Assembly: GCA_028289365.1 (NCBI GenBank)
Contig: JANQQM010000118.1
Span: 1 to 64,000, forward strand
From: Salaquimonas sp.
Lineage (GTDB): Bacteria; Pseudomonadota; Alphaproteobacteria; Rhizobiales; Rhizobiaceae
DNA length: 64,000 bases
Direction of reading: 5' to 3'
The translations under genes and the position numbers were made by a program. Below, piece after piece: positions 51,954 to 59,832 of the stretch. The notes beneath the pieces are model-generated. The model ran no database searches. It had not been told where the DNA came from and saw nothing but the letters and a program-made list of their open reading frames with translations. Within the stretch, counting starts at the first letter, position 1. Each line of letters starts with the position of its first letter.

Positions 51954-51954
51954 A
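51931..51954. promoter_or_regulatory. MarR operator, upstream palindrome
   Basis: Arms TGATACGTG and CACGTATCA are perfect complements around CATATA. The palindrome ends at the first base of the MarR start codon, so a bound dimer would block initiation. A related palindrome lies after the gene at 52433-52444. Confidence 0.7.
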
Positions 51955-52418
51955 TGATTGATAAACACGACATAGTCCTGCAGGGTCAACAACCAGATAT
52001 AAGTTTGTGCGCCCATGCGAATCTCCGGCAAGCGACCAGGGTCGTTTCGCAGATTTACGATGCCGCCTTGAAGCCGTGCGGACTAAAGGCGACGCAATTC
52101 ACTTTGCTGGCTGTGCTCGCTAAGCAGGGTGAGTTGCCGTTGACCAAATTAGCGGAAATTCTGGTTCTAGATCGCACCACACTGACCAGAAATTTGCAGC
52201 CTCTAGCCAGGAAAGGCTGGCTTACCATTGATCGAGAAGAAGACGAACGCGTCAGATTGATTTCGCTAACCGAAGAGGGCCATGACCTGGTTGAAGAAGC
52301 GACTCCTCTTTGGCAGCGCGCGCAAGAGAATATTGTTAATCGGATCGGCGCAGAAAAACTACCTAAGCTAGTCGCCGACCTCAACTCGTTAGTGCAAACG
52401 GTACAGGGGAGATCATAA
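51954..52418 (+). CDS. MarR-family regulator bracketed by palindromes
   Basis: This 154-residue MarR protein has its winged helix at about 40-105 (LPLTKLAEILVLDRTTLTRNLQPLARKG, wing DREEDERVRLISLT). Cysteines C19 and C41 could serve as a thiol redox sensor, a known theme in this family, but that is inference. The ATG at 51954 follows the operator; a methionine 8 codons upstream would encode the palindrome. It probably represses itself and, through the second palindrome, the two genes downstream. Confidence 0.88.
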   Translation: MIDKHDIVLQGQQPDISLCAHANLRQATRVVSQIYDAALKPCGLKATQFTLLAVLAKQGELPLTKLAEILVLDRTTLTRNLQPLARKGWLTIDREEDERVRLISLTEEGHDLVEEATPLWQRAQENIVNRIGAEKLPKLVADLNSLVQTVQGRS

Positions 52419-52432
52419 ATTTGATCATAAAG

Positions 52433-52444
52433 GTGTATATACAC
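52433..52444. promoter_or_regulatory. MarR operator, downstream palindrome
   Basis: GTGTATATACAC is a perfect palindrome with partly symmetric flanks (ATAAAG and CTTATAT side). It shares the GTG-N6-CAC centre and flanking AT pattern with the site at 51931. It lies 90 bases upstream of the small coiled-coil gene and may mark that promoter. Confidence 0.6.
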
Positions 52445-52534
52445 TTATATACTCAGAAATTACCCAACTTGCCTGTCCGGTTCGCCCAAAAGGAAGCTCA
52501 ATCCGTTCAACACCAAACTCGAAAGGAAAACATC

Positions 52535-52759
52535 ATGAACAACACAATATCGGAGACACCAGGATACCGGAAAATCTGGGAACTTACCTCACACTTTATG
52601 AAAGCTCTTGACGAAGCCGTGGATCACGACCCGCAAAAGCCAATTATCCAAAAACTCAAACATCTGGAATTCCGGCTTGATCGATTGGAGCAACGTCAAC
52701 CGGATCAACAAACGCAGCTCAAAAACAGCCAAAAATTGGAGATTAGTGATGTCAATTGA
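52535..52759 (+). CDS. Small hypothetical protein with C-terminal coiled coil
   Basis: This 74-residue protein has AAAGGA eight bases before its start, so translation is likely. Residues 33-62 form a charged amphipathic helix (IIQKLKHLEFRLDRLEQRQ) with heptad spacing, probably a coiled coil. There is no signal peptide or membrane segment. Its 3' end overlaps the next gene by 11 bases. I recognise no family. Co-regulation with the membrane protein by the MarR protein upstream is likely. Confidence 0.65.
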   Translation: MNNTISETPGYRKIWELTSHFMKALDEAVDHDPQKPIIQKLKHLEFRLDRLEQRQPDQQTQLKNSQKLEISDVN

Positions 52760-53255
52760 ACAAATATTCGCAACTCAGTTCTTCCTGAGCCTTTTTGTGG
52801 TGTCCCTGCTGTATTTATGGGTCGTCCGGCCCTGGTTGAGCAGGCAATCATTGCAAGCAGCCCTATTCTGGCTGATGGTTCCGCACGCTTTTCGACATCT
52901 CGGGCTTGTGTTTATCGTGCCCGGTGTTGTTGAGGCCTCAATGCCTCAGCAATTTGCTGGAGCAGCAGCCTATGGCGATTTAGCTGCAGGCATTCTGGCA
53001 ATCGTCGCCATGATTGCGCTTAAGCGTAACTGGTTTCTGATGCTGCCGATTGCCTGGCTGGTTAACATTGTCGGTATTGTCGATCTTGCCAATGCACTTA
53101 GCCAGGCAGACGCCATCCCCCATATGGGTGCAGCATGGTACATTCCGACATTTGTCGTGCCGGTTTTGTTGGTTACCCACTTCATGATGGTAGCTTTACT
53201 GGTTCGCGGACTGTGGCCGCTTACACAGTCTGGTCAAACAGCAGTCAGTTCTTGA
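52749..53255 (+). CDS. Conserved integral membrane protein of unknown function
   Basis: This 168-residue protein has five predicted transmembrane helices. It belongs to a widespread uncharacterised family with the pattern RPWLSRQ...LFWLMVPHAFRHLGLVFIVPGVV near residue 28 and a YIPTFVVPVLLVTH segment near 130. The histidines in the first segment and in VTHFMM are notable. GGAG precedes the ATG at 52749, inside the upstream gene, so the two are coupled. MarR control is inferred from the palindromes. Confidence 0.8.
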   Translation: MSIEQIFATQFFLSLFVVSLLYLWVVRPWLSRQSLQAALFWLMVPHAFRHLGLVFIVPGVVEASMPQQFAGAAAYGDLAAGILAIVAMIALKRNWFLMLPIAWLVNIVGIVDLANALSQADAIPHMGAAWYIPTFVVPVLLVTHFMMVALLVRGLWPLTQSGQTAVSS

Positions 53256-53270
53256 AGAAACAATACATGT

Positions 53271-53310
53271 CATGAGCGCCGTTGAACGCGGCGCTCATGG
53301 AGGTTTTTTG
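53271..53310 (+). terminator. Rho-independent terminator
   Basis: CATGAGCGCCG pairs with CGGCGCTCATG around TTGAACG, followed by GGAGG and six Ts. It ends the MarR/coiled-coil/membrane-protein unit. Confidence 0.85.
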
Positions 53311-53383
53311 CCCTTATCTGCCACAACGGACACAAGTATGTCCGCTCCTCCGCCAACTAGGCTAATCCAACAAAGAGGCAGGC

Positions 53384-53605
53384 CTACAACCAATAACCAT
53401 TTGCTGCTGCGACAGTCTGAAAGTTGACGGCGACCACGTGCGATGCCATCGTCAAGCTGTCGGCATTGTTGGCATAATCTACACGCAGCCTGGAACGCAC
53501 TTCATCATCTGGTTGAGTTTTCTTCACCGCCATTCGCGACAGTTTTATAGCCAGCTCGTAGCCATCTTCAGGTGTTTCGGTTTTTAAACTCGGAAGCCAG
53601 CTCAT
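53384..53605 (-). CDS. Small hypothetical protein
   Basis: This 73-residue soluble protein has AAGGAACGAG upstream of its start, so it is probably translated. It is rich in charged residues, with an ETPEDGYELAIKLSRMAVKK helix near residue 10. No signal peptide or membrane segment. I recognise no family. It is encoded downstream of the membrane-anchored protein and DoxX-like genes on the same strand, about 170 bases away. Confidence 0.55.
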   Translation of the reverse strand: MSWLPSLKTETPEDGYELAIKLSRMAVKKTQPDDEVRSRLRVDYANNADSLTMASHVVAVNFQTVAAANGYWL

Positions 53606-53772
53606 TTCTCGTTCCTTTCAGCTTTGAGATACTAAATTCAGCATGTTGCAATCGATCAGCAGTCGCCACATGCCCACGAATATTTGACGAAAACTTTCTT
53701 CCACCCAAATGTACCATCGATAATTCTTCTACACAGATCCCAGGTTTCAAGTCCCCAGACTCCACGGAAGTG

Positions 53773-54252
53773 CTAATTCTCTATCGTCTTTGACGCTGCA
53801 ATCGGAACGCCCTCCAGCACCAGTTCAGAATGATCATTTGCATTCAGGCTCACGGAAATTATGTGCTTTCCCTCAGGCACGCTCGCGAGATGATAAGCTG
53901 TGCCATAAAGACGGGTCAGCTTCACACCGTCCAAATACAGATGTGCGTGGCCTTCGTTTGGAACATGTGCCCCATTTACATTTTCCGGTGTGAATCCAAA
54001 GTTCTCGACATCTAGATAGATGTTCCAGCCCATATCGGCATCTCTGACAACCTCAATCTCCACGCTTGGGACGCGGGCTGGGTCGACTTCAATTTTCTCG
54101 TGTTTCGTAGAATGGTCATGAGTGAAATGCGTTGAATGATCTTCGGGCATTATTGGCGTCACCAATGGCGCGAGCAAGATACCGACGAAGACGCAGGCAA
54201 CTGTCCAATACACTACATATGCGGATTTATCATTTAACGTTTGAAGCTTCAT
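53773..54252 (-). CDS. Membrane-anchored periplasmic beta-domain protein, His-rich linker
   Basis: This 159-residue protein has one N-terminal membrane helix (about 13-34), a histidine- and acid-rich linker (EDHSTHFTHDHSTKHEK at about 37-53) and a C-terminal beta domain. The beta domain contains EGHAHLYLDGVKLTRLYG near residue 100 and HIISVSLNANDH near 129. The histidines may bind a metal such as copper or zinc. Its start overlaps the stop of the DoxX-like gene (ATGA). The pairing suggests a joint envelope function, which is unknown. Confidence 0.7.
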   Translation of the reverse strand: MKLQTLNDKSAYVVYWTVACVFVGILLAPLVTPIMPEDHSTHFTHDHSTKHEKIEVDPARVPSVEIEVVRDADMGWNIYLDVENFGFTPENVNGAHVPNEGHAHLYLDGVKLTRLYGTAYHLASVPEGKHIISVSLNANDHSELVLEGVPIAASKTIEN

Positions 54253-55379
54253 GCGGCCAATCTCCGGGCATCTCCAGTCGGCAAGATATTGGTGATCTTG
54301 AGACGTTGTCCGTATCCCAGGAGTAGAAGGATCAAAGCCGTGGCTATGATCGGCAAATGACCGATGAGTTCCATAAGTGCTGCTTGCTGTTGATCCTGAA
54401 ACAGAAAGACGGCGTTTGATATTAACATGAAGCCGGCAATGGCGAGCATGTTGAGGCGCGTCACAACACCCAGAATTAGGATCGTACCAAACACCACCTC
54501 CATGACCCCAGCAGACAGTACAAAAAGCCGATCACTAAAGTTCTCAAATCCTAAAAGGGGCATGAAATTCCATTTATAATCGGCAATGAAAGACTGGCCC
54601 AGGATAGCGCCGTGAAGTTTCTCGGTGATTCCAAGCGTTACCAGAGAAATACCCGTGAAAATTCGCAGGGCATCCACGGAATAAGGTTTCAGTTTGTCGC
54701 GCCACTGTTCTGAGGGAAAATTGTTGAACAAAAGGAACAGCGAGATGCCGACAATGTTCACATATTCAAATGACCGAATAAATCCGAATTGAACCATCAT
54801 TCCCAAGAACAGTACGATGATCAGAATTGCGGCATGATGAATAAAGTGGTTGCTGAGAAGAAGAAGGCCGATTCCTGCCTGCAGAAACACCAGAAAGATG
54901 CCCAGTGCACCATGGGCTTCGAGGTGCGGTGCGATCAGCGCGCCCTCATAGGCTGTCAACAGGAAAGACATGCCGGTCAAGATCCGCATCAACTCCATCA
55001 CGTCGTGGCGAATTTTGGTATTGGCGACAGGAACCTTTGGCAGTCGCCCATCAAGAAAAATTGCGATCCCAATCATCGCAATTGCGATCGCAATCCAAAT
55101 CAATACTGCTGGATCAGAGAATGCGTAGGGTTGGTAGTTCGTAACGGAAGGATTGTCGCTATCTACAAACCAACGGACATGAGCATGACTTGTTTTGCTC
55201 ATTAAGAGCGCCGAAATCATTACGAACAAAGTGAATGGCCAAGTGCGACTATCCCTGCCAGTAGAGTTGGAAACTGCGATCCAACTTGGCTGCGGGCGCT
55301 CGAGGACATGACCTGTCCTTGAAGAAGTTCCAAGGAATTCAACCTCCAAGGCTCTTGCGCCGGTTGTCCTATTGGCCAT
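54249..55379 (-). CDS. DoxX-like multi-helix membrane protein
   Basis: This protein of about 376 residues has a hydrophobic segment near residue 55 that may act as a signal (ending SHAHVRW), then about ten transmembrane helices. The second half has the DoxX-like pattern DALRIFTGISLVTLGITEKL near residue 235, and a similar MELMRILTGMSFLLTAYEGA segment lies near 128, suggesting an internal duplication. The ATG at 55379 follows GGGAG. It is coupled to the His-rich membrane-anchored protein. Quinone- or thiosulfate-linked redox roles are known for some DoxX proteins; here none is shown. Confidence 0.72.
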   Translation of the reverse strand: MANRTTGARALEVEFLGTSSRTGHVLERPQPSWIAVSNSTGRDSRTWPFTLFVMISALLMSKTSHAHVRWFVDSDNPSVTNYQPYAFSDPAVLIWIAIAIAMIGIAIFLDGRLPKVPVANTKIRHDVMELMRILTGMSFLLTAYEGALIAPHLEAHGALGIFLVFLQAGIGLLLLSNHFIHHAAILIIVLFLGMMVQFGFIRSFEYVNIVGISLFLLFNNFPSEQWRDKLKPYSVDALRIFTGISLVTLGITEKLHGAILGQSFIADYKWNFMPLLGFENFSDRLFVLSAGVMEVVFGTILILGVVTRLNMLAIAGFMLISNAVFLFQDQQQAALMELIGHLPIIATALILLLLGYGQRLKITNILPTGDARRLAA

Positions 55380-55408
55380 TCTTTTACACTCCCTATTCAA
55401 GATTCTCG

Positions 55409-56050
55409 TCAGTATGCCACAGTAAACCGTTCTCTTCGGTGCCTGGCGGTCTCAGCTTCATCGATCATCGCCACGGCAAAGTCTTCCATTGCGATTGTGG
55501 AATTACCCTCAGTATCGACGACAAGTTCGTCTGTGCCGGTGCGATAGCGTCCCATCCGATCCCCAGGCATCAGCAAGGCCGGCGGGCACAGATAGGTCCA
55601 ATCCGCACTATTCTCAGATTCACACAGTTCAAACTGCGCTTGGCAAGCTTTGGCAATGGGCACGATCTCTTCCGGCAAAAATCCCGGTGCGGTCAATACA
55701 GTATGACCGTTCAGGCCAGGCACTTTCAGGCTTGCAGCACCACCAACGACAAGAACGCGGACGCCGGTTTGAGCTGCTGCCTCCAATACCGATTGAGTCA
55801 AATCAATCAGGATCTTTTCCTGACCGTCAGGTGGACGCACTGCGCTAATGGCCAAATCAAATCCGATCATGAGCTTGGCAACTTGATCAGTGTCTAAAAC
55901 ATCTGCAACCTGCGGTGTTACTGAGGGAGGCAATGCGTCAATTTGTGCTTTGTTTCGCACAACAGCTGTTACGGAGTGATTTCTTGCCAAGGCTTCCAAG
56001 ACGATACGCTTACCGACGTCTCCTCTTGCACCAAATACGATGATATTCAT
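55409..56050 (-). CDS. NAD(P)H-binding atypical SDR (NmrA-like)
   Basis: This 213-residue protein starts with IIVFGARGDVGKRIVLEALA, a GxxGxxG dinucleotide loop. The next strand is HSVTAVVRNKAQ, with an arginine that favours NADPH, and a VLVVGGAASL segment lies near residue 100. It belongs to the same broad group as the protein at 34590. GGAGACT precedes the start. It follows the EamA gene by 27 bases and is probably in the MarR-controlled unit, perhaps handling a quinone or aldehyde. Confidence 0.85.
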   Translation of the reverse strand: MNIIVFGARGDVGKRIVLEALARNHSVTAVVRNKAQIDALPPSVTPQVADVLDTDQVAKLMIGFDLAISAVRPPDGQEKILIDLTQSVLEAAAQTGVRVLVVGGAASLKVPGLNGHTVLTAPGFLPEEIVPIAKACQAQFELCESENSADWTYLCPPALLMPGDRMGRYRTGTDELVVDTEGNSTIAMEDFAVAMIDEAETARHRRERFTVAY

Positions 56051-56077
56051 TTTCAGTCTCCTTTTAGTTTGAGTAAA

Positions 56078-56950
56078 TCAAGCGGATGACGTCGCCAAAC
56101 GCGGTTTACTGACGGCGATTTGACTGAGCCAGATTCCCGCGAGAACAGTGAAGAATCCGAGGATTTGTACAGTGTTGAGCTGTTGATCGAGCACCCACCA
56201 TCCGAGCAGGAGGGCTGTCACAGGGCTTAAAAAGCCCAGTGTTGAAATTGCTGACGGTTCCATCCGGCTGATGCCACGGAACCACAGGACATAGGTGAGT
56301 GCCGCACCGATCAATCCGAGGTATGCGATGCCCAGGACATTTTCGGTGTTCAATGAAGGCAGTGGCGGTTCCAGCCAAATTGAAAGTGGCAACAGCAACA
56401 GACCGCCCGCTGACAATTGCCAAGCAGTAAATGTGAGCAAAGATACCGGCGGGTTCCATTTCCGGCTCAGCACTGTACCTGCAGCCATGGAAAGGGCTCC
56501 TCCTACCCCAGCAGCCACGCCTATAAAATCCAGGGATGCGTCAGGGGTGAGAACAAGAAGCGCAACACCAGCCATACCCGCGACGCCGGCGAAGACTGAC
56601 AGTGATCGAACGGATGATCCCAAAAGGGCAGAAGCGAGAAAGATGACTATCAATGGCTGAACGGCGCCGATCGTTGCGGCTACGCCTCCGGGCAATCGAT
56701 AGGCAGCAACAAATAGGAGCGACCAGAAGACTGAGAAATTCAGAGCGCCGAGAAGCATGACCTTACCCAACCAAGCGCGCTCAGGTAGTTGGCGGACGAC
56801 CAAAAGGAGTAGCAGTCCGGCTGGCAGTGCTCTCAACATGGCAATGGTGATGGGATAGCCGTCCGGCAGATACTCGGTGGTCACGAGATAGGTGCTGCCC
56901 CAAACGGCAGGAGCCAATGCGGTCAAAATTGTATCTGTTGGTCGGGACAT
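56078..56950 (-). CDS. DMT-superfamily EamA transporter under MarR control
   Basis: This 290-residue inner-membrane protein has ten predicted helices in two EamA repeats, beginning PAVWGSTYLVTTEYLPDGYP near residue 14 and a second repeat near 145. It probably exports a small molecule. GGAGGG precedes the ATG. It is divergent from a MarR gene; two perfect palindromes lie between them, one of them 17 bases upstream of this start. The following SDR gene is likely co-transcribed. Confidence 0.9.
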   Translation of the reverse strand: MSRPTDTILTALAPAVWGSTYLVTTEYLPDGYPITIAMLRALPAGLLLLLVVRQLPERAWLGKVMLLGALNFSVFWSLLFVAAYRLPGGVAATIGAVQPLIVIFLASALLGSSVRSLSVFAGVAGMAGVALLVLTPDASLDFIGVAAGVGGALSMAAGTVLSRKWNPPVSLLTFTAWQLSAGGLLLLPLSIWLEPPLPSLNTENVLGIAYLGLIGAALTYVLWFRGISRMEPSAISTLGFLSPVTALLLGWWVLDQQLNTVQILGFFTVLAGIWLSQIAVSKPRLATSSA

Positions 56951-56966
56951 ATTGCCCTCCTGAATT

Positions 56967-56984
56967 TATCTTGACTTCAAGATA
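56967..56984. promoter_or_regulatory. MarR operator palindrome 1
   Basis: TATCTTGA-CT-TCAAGATA is a perfect 18-base palindrome next to the EamA start. An almost identical palindrome lies 26 bases away, centre to centre. Confidence 0.8.
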
Positions 56985-56992
56985 ACTATTTA

Positions 56993-57010
56993 TATCTTGA
57001 AGTCAAGATA
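56993..57010. promoter_or_regulatory. MarR operator palindrome 2
   Basis: TATCTTGA-AG-TCAAGATA is a perfect 18-base palindrome, 12 bases before the MarR start. With palindrome 1 it covers the whole divergent promoter region of 71 bases. Confidence 0.8.
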
Positions 57011-57021
57011 ATAATTGTCTA

Positions 57022-57522
57022 ATGATTTTTGGTATGGATCATGTCGACAAAATACTCGCTCAATGGCGAACCGAGCGACCCGATCTTGAAGTTGCCCCAA
57101 TGGGGTTGATCGGACGTGTAAAACGTTTAATGGCCCACCTATCGCAGGAGATGGCCAAGACCTGGGCTGAACACGGACTGAACGCGGCCAGCTTCGATGT
57201 GCTGGCAACCCTGCGGCGTTCAGGACCGCCATTTGCCCTTTCACCAGGAGACTTGATGGCCTCGACCATGGTTACTTCCGGCACCATGACAAACCGGATC
57301 GACCAACTGGCAAAGGCGGGACTGGTCGAACGAAAGCAAAGTGATGAAGATCGACGGAGTTTTATGATCTGTCTTACCGAGAAGGGGTTCCGTGTAATTG
57401 ATGCAGCGGTGGGAGCACATGTTGCGACCCAGGCAAAGCTGGTGTCGGGCTTGTCCGAGGAAGACCGAGAGAAACTCGACTCGCTGCTAAAGTCTTTCCT
57501 GGCGGAATTTGAGGGAGAATAA
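57022..57522 (+). CDS. MarR-family regulator of the EamA/SDR unit
   Basis: This 166-residue MarR protein has its winged helix at about 60-125 (LSPGDLMASTMVTSGTMTNRIDQLAKAG, wing SDEDRRSFMICLT). The ATG at 57022 lacks a clear ribosome site and may be leaderless; an ATG four codons downstream (57034) is the alternative. It resembles regulators of efflux and detoxification genes. It probably binds the two TATCTTGA palindromes and represses both directions. Confidence 0.9.
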   Translation: MIFGMDHVDKILAQWRTERPDLEVAPMGLIGRVKRLMAHLSQEMAKTWAEHGLNAASFDVLATLRRSGPPFALSPGDLMASTMVTSGTMTNRIDQLAKAGLVERKQSDEDRRSFMICLTEKGFRVIDAAVGAHVATQAKLVSGLSEEDREKLDSLLKSFLAEFEGE

Positions 57523-57706
57523 TGTTCAATATTTGTACATAAGGCATGACTTTCGAGACGTAAAAACAACGAATATTTCAGTAGTCGGTCTGTTTCATAA
57601 GTCGGAACCAAGTTGCTGTCGTTTTTTGAACAAGTCTCAGAAATTGCTCACGGAACTTTAGGCTTGGTACTGAACTTCTCTGCTCCGTACCAATTACTGC
57701 GATCCT

Positions 57707-57735
57707 AATGTGGGTTTCGGCCCTAAGTGACCATA
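57707..57735 (+). repeat. Dispersed intergenic repeat, degenerate copy
   Basis: AATGTGGGTTTCGGCCCTAAGTGACCAT resembles the degenerate copy at 51624 (in reverse) in its TTTCGGCCCTAAG-type core. It lies between converging MarR and LysR genes. Confidence 0.4.
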
Positions 57736-57738
57736 AGA

Positions 57739-58656
57739 CTATCCCTCCCTGGGCACAGTAAATCGGGGAAAATCGGCTTTGACTTGGTCAGCAAGGAAAT
57801 CGACTACGGCGCGAACTCGCGCTGAAGTCTGTCCGGTTTCTTTATGTACGATATGGACGGGAATCGGTGGCGGGCTGTAGTCGTCGAGTACCAGTTTTAG
57901 ATCGCCTGAATTGATTTTTTGAGCTACCTGGTATGAGAGGGTTCGTACGATACCATGGCCTGCTACGGCCGCCGCTATCGCGACATCCCCATTGTTTGAA
58001 TTCAACCGCGAATTTGGTCGAAAGACCTCTCGTTTCTGATCCTTCTCAAATGACCATTCTCCGCCGATGGTCATTGCTGTAAAATCAATCGTGTGGTGCA
58101 AAGCCAAGTCTTTTGGCACCTTTGGTGTTCCATATTGTTTCAAATAGTCGGGCGCGGCGCAAAGAACACGACGCACTTCTCCTACTTTTATTGCAGATAG
58201 CGAAGAGTCTGGTAGATCAGCAATTCGAATTGCGACATCTACTCCTTCGTCGATCAGGTGCACGACACGATCTACAAACATCGTCGACACGATGATGTCT
58301 GGATATTGTTTGAGGAGTTTGAGGATGGCTGGCGCAACAACCATTCGACCAAAGAGTATTGGACCTGTGATTGTCACATTACCTTTTGGAGCCGTGTGCA
58401 GACCGACTGCGTATTGGTCAGCAGCATCGATCTCTGCCAGTATACGACGGCAATCAGCAAGATATCGTGTCCCAGCCTCGGTAAGTCCGACTGAGCGGGT
58501 TGTTCGGTGGAACAAGCGTGCGCCCAGATGTTTTTCCAGCGTTGAAACGGCCCGCGTTACGGTTGGCGGCGTCATGTTCAATAATCTTGCTGCTGGCGCG
58601 AAGCCTGACTCCTCCGCAACCGCAACAAAAACCGCCATCATTCGCAATCTGTCCAT
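57739..58656 (-). CDS. LysR-family regulator
   Basis: This 305-residue LysR protein has its winged helix at about 1-60 (GFAPAARLLNMTPPTVTRAVSTLE) and its effector domain at about 88-295, typical of the large YafC/DsdC-like group. It diverges from the Tat-exported isochorismatase gene over about 257 bases. That gene and the YHS gene after it are its likely targets, inferred only from position. Confidence 0.88.
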   Translation of the reverse strand: MDRLRMMAVFVAVAEESGFAPAARLLNMTPPTVTRAVSTLEKHLGARLFHRTTRSVGLTEAGTRYLADCRRILAEIDAADQYAVGLHTAPKGNVTITGPILFGRMVVAPAILKLLKQYPDIIVSTMFVDRVVHLIDEGVDVAIRIADLPDSSLSAIKVGEVRRVLCAAPDYLKQYGTPKVPKDLALHHTIDFTAMTIGGEWSFEKDQKREVFRPNSRLNSNNGDVAIAAAVAGHGIVRTLSYQVAQKINSGDLKLVLDDYSPPPIPVHIVHKETGQTSARVRAVVDFLADQVKADFPRFTVPREG

Positions 58657-58913
58657 TTATAATTTCAAAATTTGAAATAGTAAGTTTCCAATTATCCTCA
58701 TTTACCACAAATATGGAAGGGGTTAATTATTGCTCGTGGCCCGATCATCTTTGCATTAATCGCAAGCGGGTCTTCAGAACAGCGACTCTGGGACGCCCAA
58801 CGTGATCATTCTTGATCGCGAACGGTAGCGTATGTCTTCACGGCAATTCTCATTCATCCGCTGTCCAACAGACTGAGCCTAAGGCTCCACGATTAAAGAC
58901 CATGGAGAGCAAA

Positions 58914-59792
58914 ATGAATCCCGAACATACACACAAGCACGATTGTGCATGCGGCCATACCTCAGAAAGTGTCGATCTAGCCCGCCGCCGAGTATTATCC
59001 GGTGTAGCGGCGGCCGGCGCGGTATCCGTTGCATCGACTGGCATAATCGCCACGTCCACGGGTTCGGCGGATGCTGCAACTGAGGAAGCAAAAGCAACAT
59101 ATGCCGACCCGGAGAAACCAGGGCTACCGCAAGTCGACATGGAAATTGTCACTGGACGAACCGCGCTTGTGGTGACCGACCCGCAGATCGATTTCCTGTC
59201 TGAAGACGGTGTGACATGGGACGTGGTTGGCGAAAGCGTGACCGAACAAGGAACAGTAGACAACATTGAGAGGCTGTTCATCGCTGCAAAGGCGGCCGAT
59301 ATGCCCGTCTTCATCTCCCCGCATTATTACTATCCGCATGACCACAAATGGGAATTTGAGGGAACCCTCGAGAAAACAATGCATTCGATTGGAATGTTTA
59401 ATCGAATCGGGCCGCTCAATCTGGACAACTTCGAAGGATCCGGTGCCGACTGGATGCCGCAATACAAGAAATATATTGAAGACGGTAAAACTGTCGTCTG
59501 TTCTCCTCACAAGGTTTACAGCCCTGCGCAAAATGATCTGAACCTTCAACTTCGAAAACGCGGAATTGACAAGGTCATTTTGGCTGGAATGTCTGCAAAT
59601 CTGTGCACGCAAGCGCATCTCTACGAAATGCTTGAGCTTGGATACGAGGTCGCAGTGGTCAGGGACGCCACTGCTGGGGCAAAAGTCCCGGAAGGAGACG
59701 GTTACCTCGCCGCAATTATCAACTTCCGCATGGTTGCAAATGGCGTCTGGTGGACTGACGACGCTGTGAAACGGATTGCGAAATCCGTCTAG
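58914..59792 (+). CDS. Tat-exported isochorismatase-family hydrolase
   Basis: This 292-residue protein has a twin-arginine signal (LARRRVLSGVAAAGAVS, about 20-60) behind a cysteine/histidine-rich N-terminus (HTHKHDCACGH). The hydrolase domain has a catalytic aspartate in VVTDPQIDF near residue 87 and cysteine in AGMSANLCTQAH near 230, the isochorismatase Asp-Lys-Cys pattern; I did not assign the lysine. The ATG at 58914 follows GGAG. Periplasmic location is unusual for this family. Amidase or nicotinamidase-like activity is possible. The YHS gene follows 40 bases downstream. Confidence 0.87.
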   Translation: MNPEHTHKHDCACGHTSESVDLARRRVLSGVAAAGAVSVASTGIIATSTGSADAATEEAKATYADPEKPGLPQVDMEIVTGRTALVVTDPQIDFLSEDGVTWDVVGESVTEQGTVDNIERLFIAAKAADMPVFISPHYYYPHDHKWEFEGTLEKTMHSIGMFNRIGPLNLDNFEGSGADWMPQYKKYIEDGKTVVCSPHKVYSPAQNDLNLQLRKRGIDKVILAGMSANLCTQAHLYEMLELGYEVAVVRDATAGAKVPEGDGYLAAIINFRMVANGVWWTDDAVKRIAKSV

Positions 59793-59832
59793 ACAAAAAC
59801 TGCTCAGTTCAATTCTTGAAAGGAAAATCAAA

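Noticed and set aside
51792-52031. A 79-codon minus-strand frame upstream of the MarR gene
   Set aside because: It overlaps the MarR operator and start, is cysteine-rich in the manner of random frames, and lacks a ribosome site.
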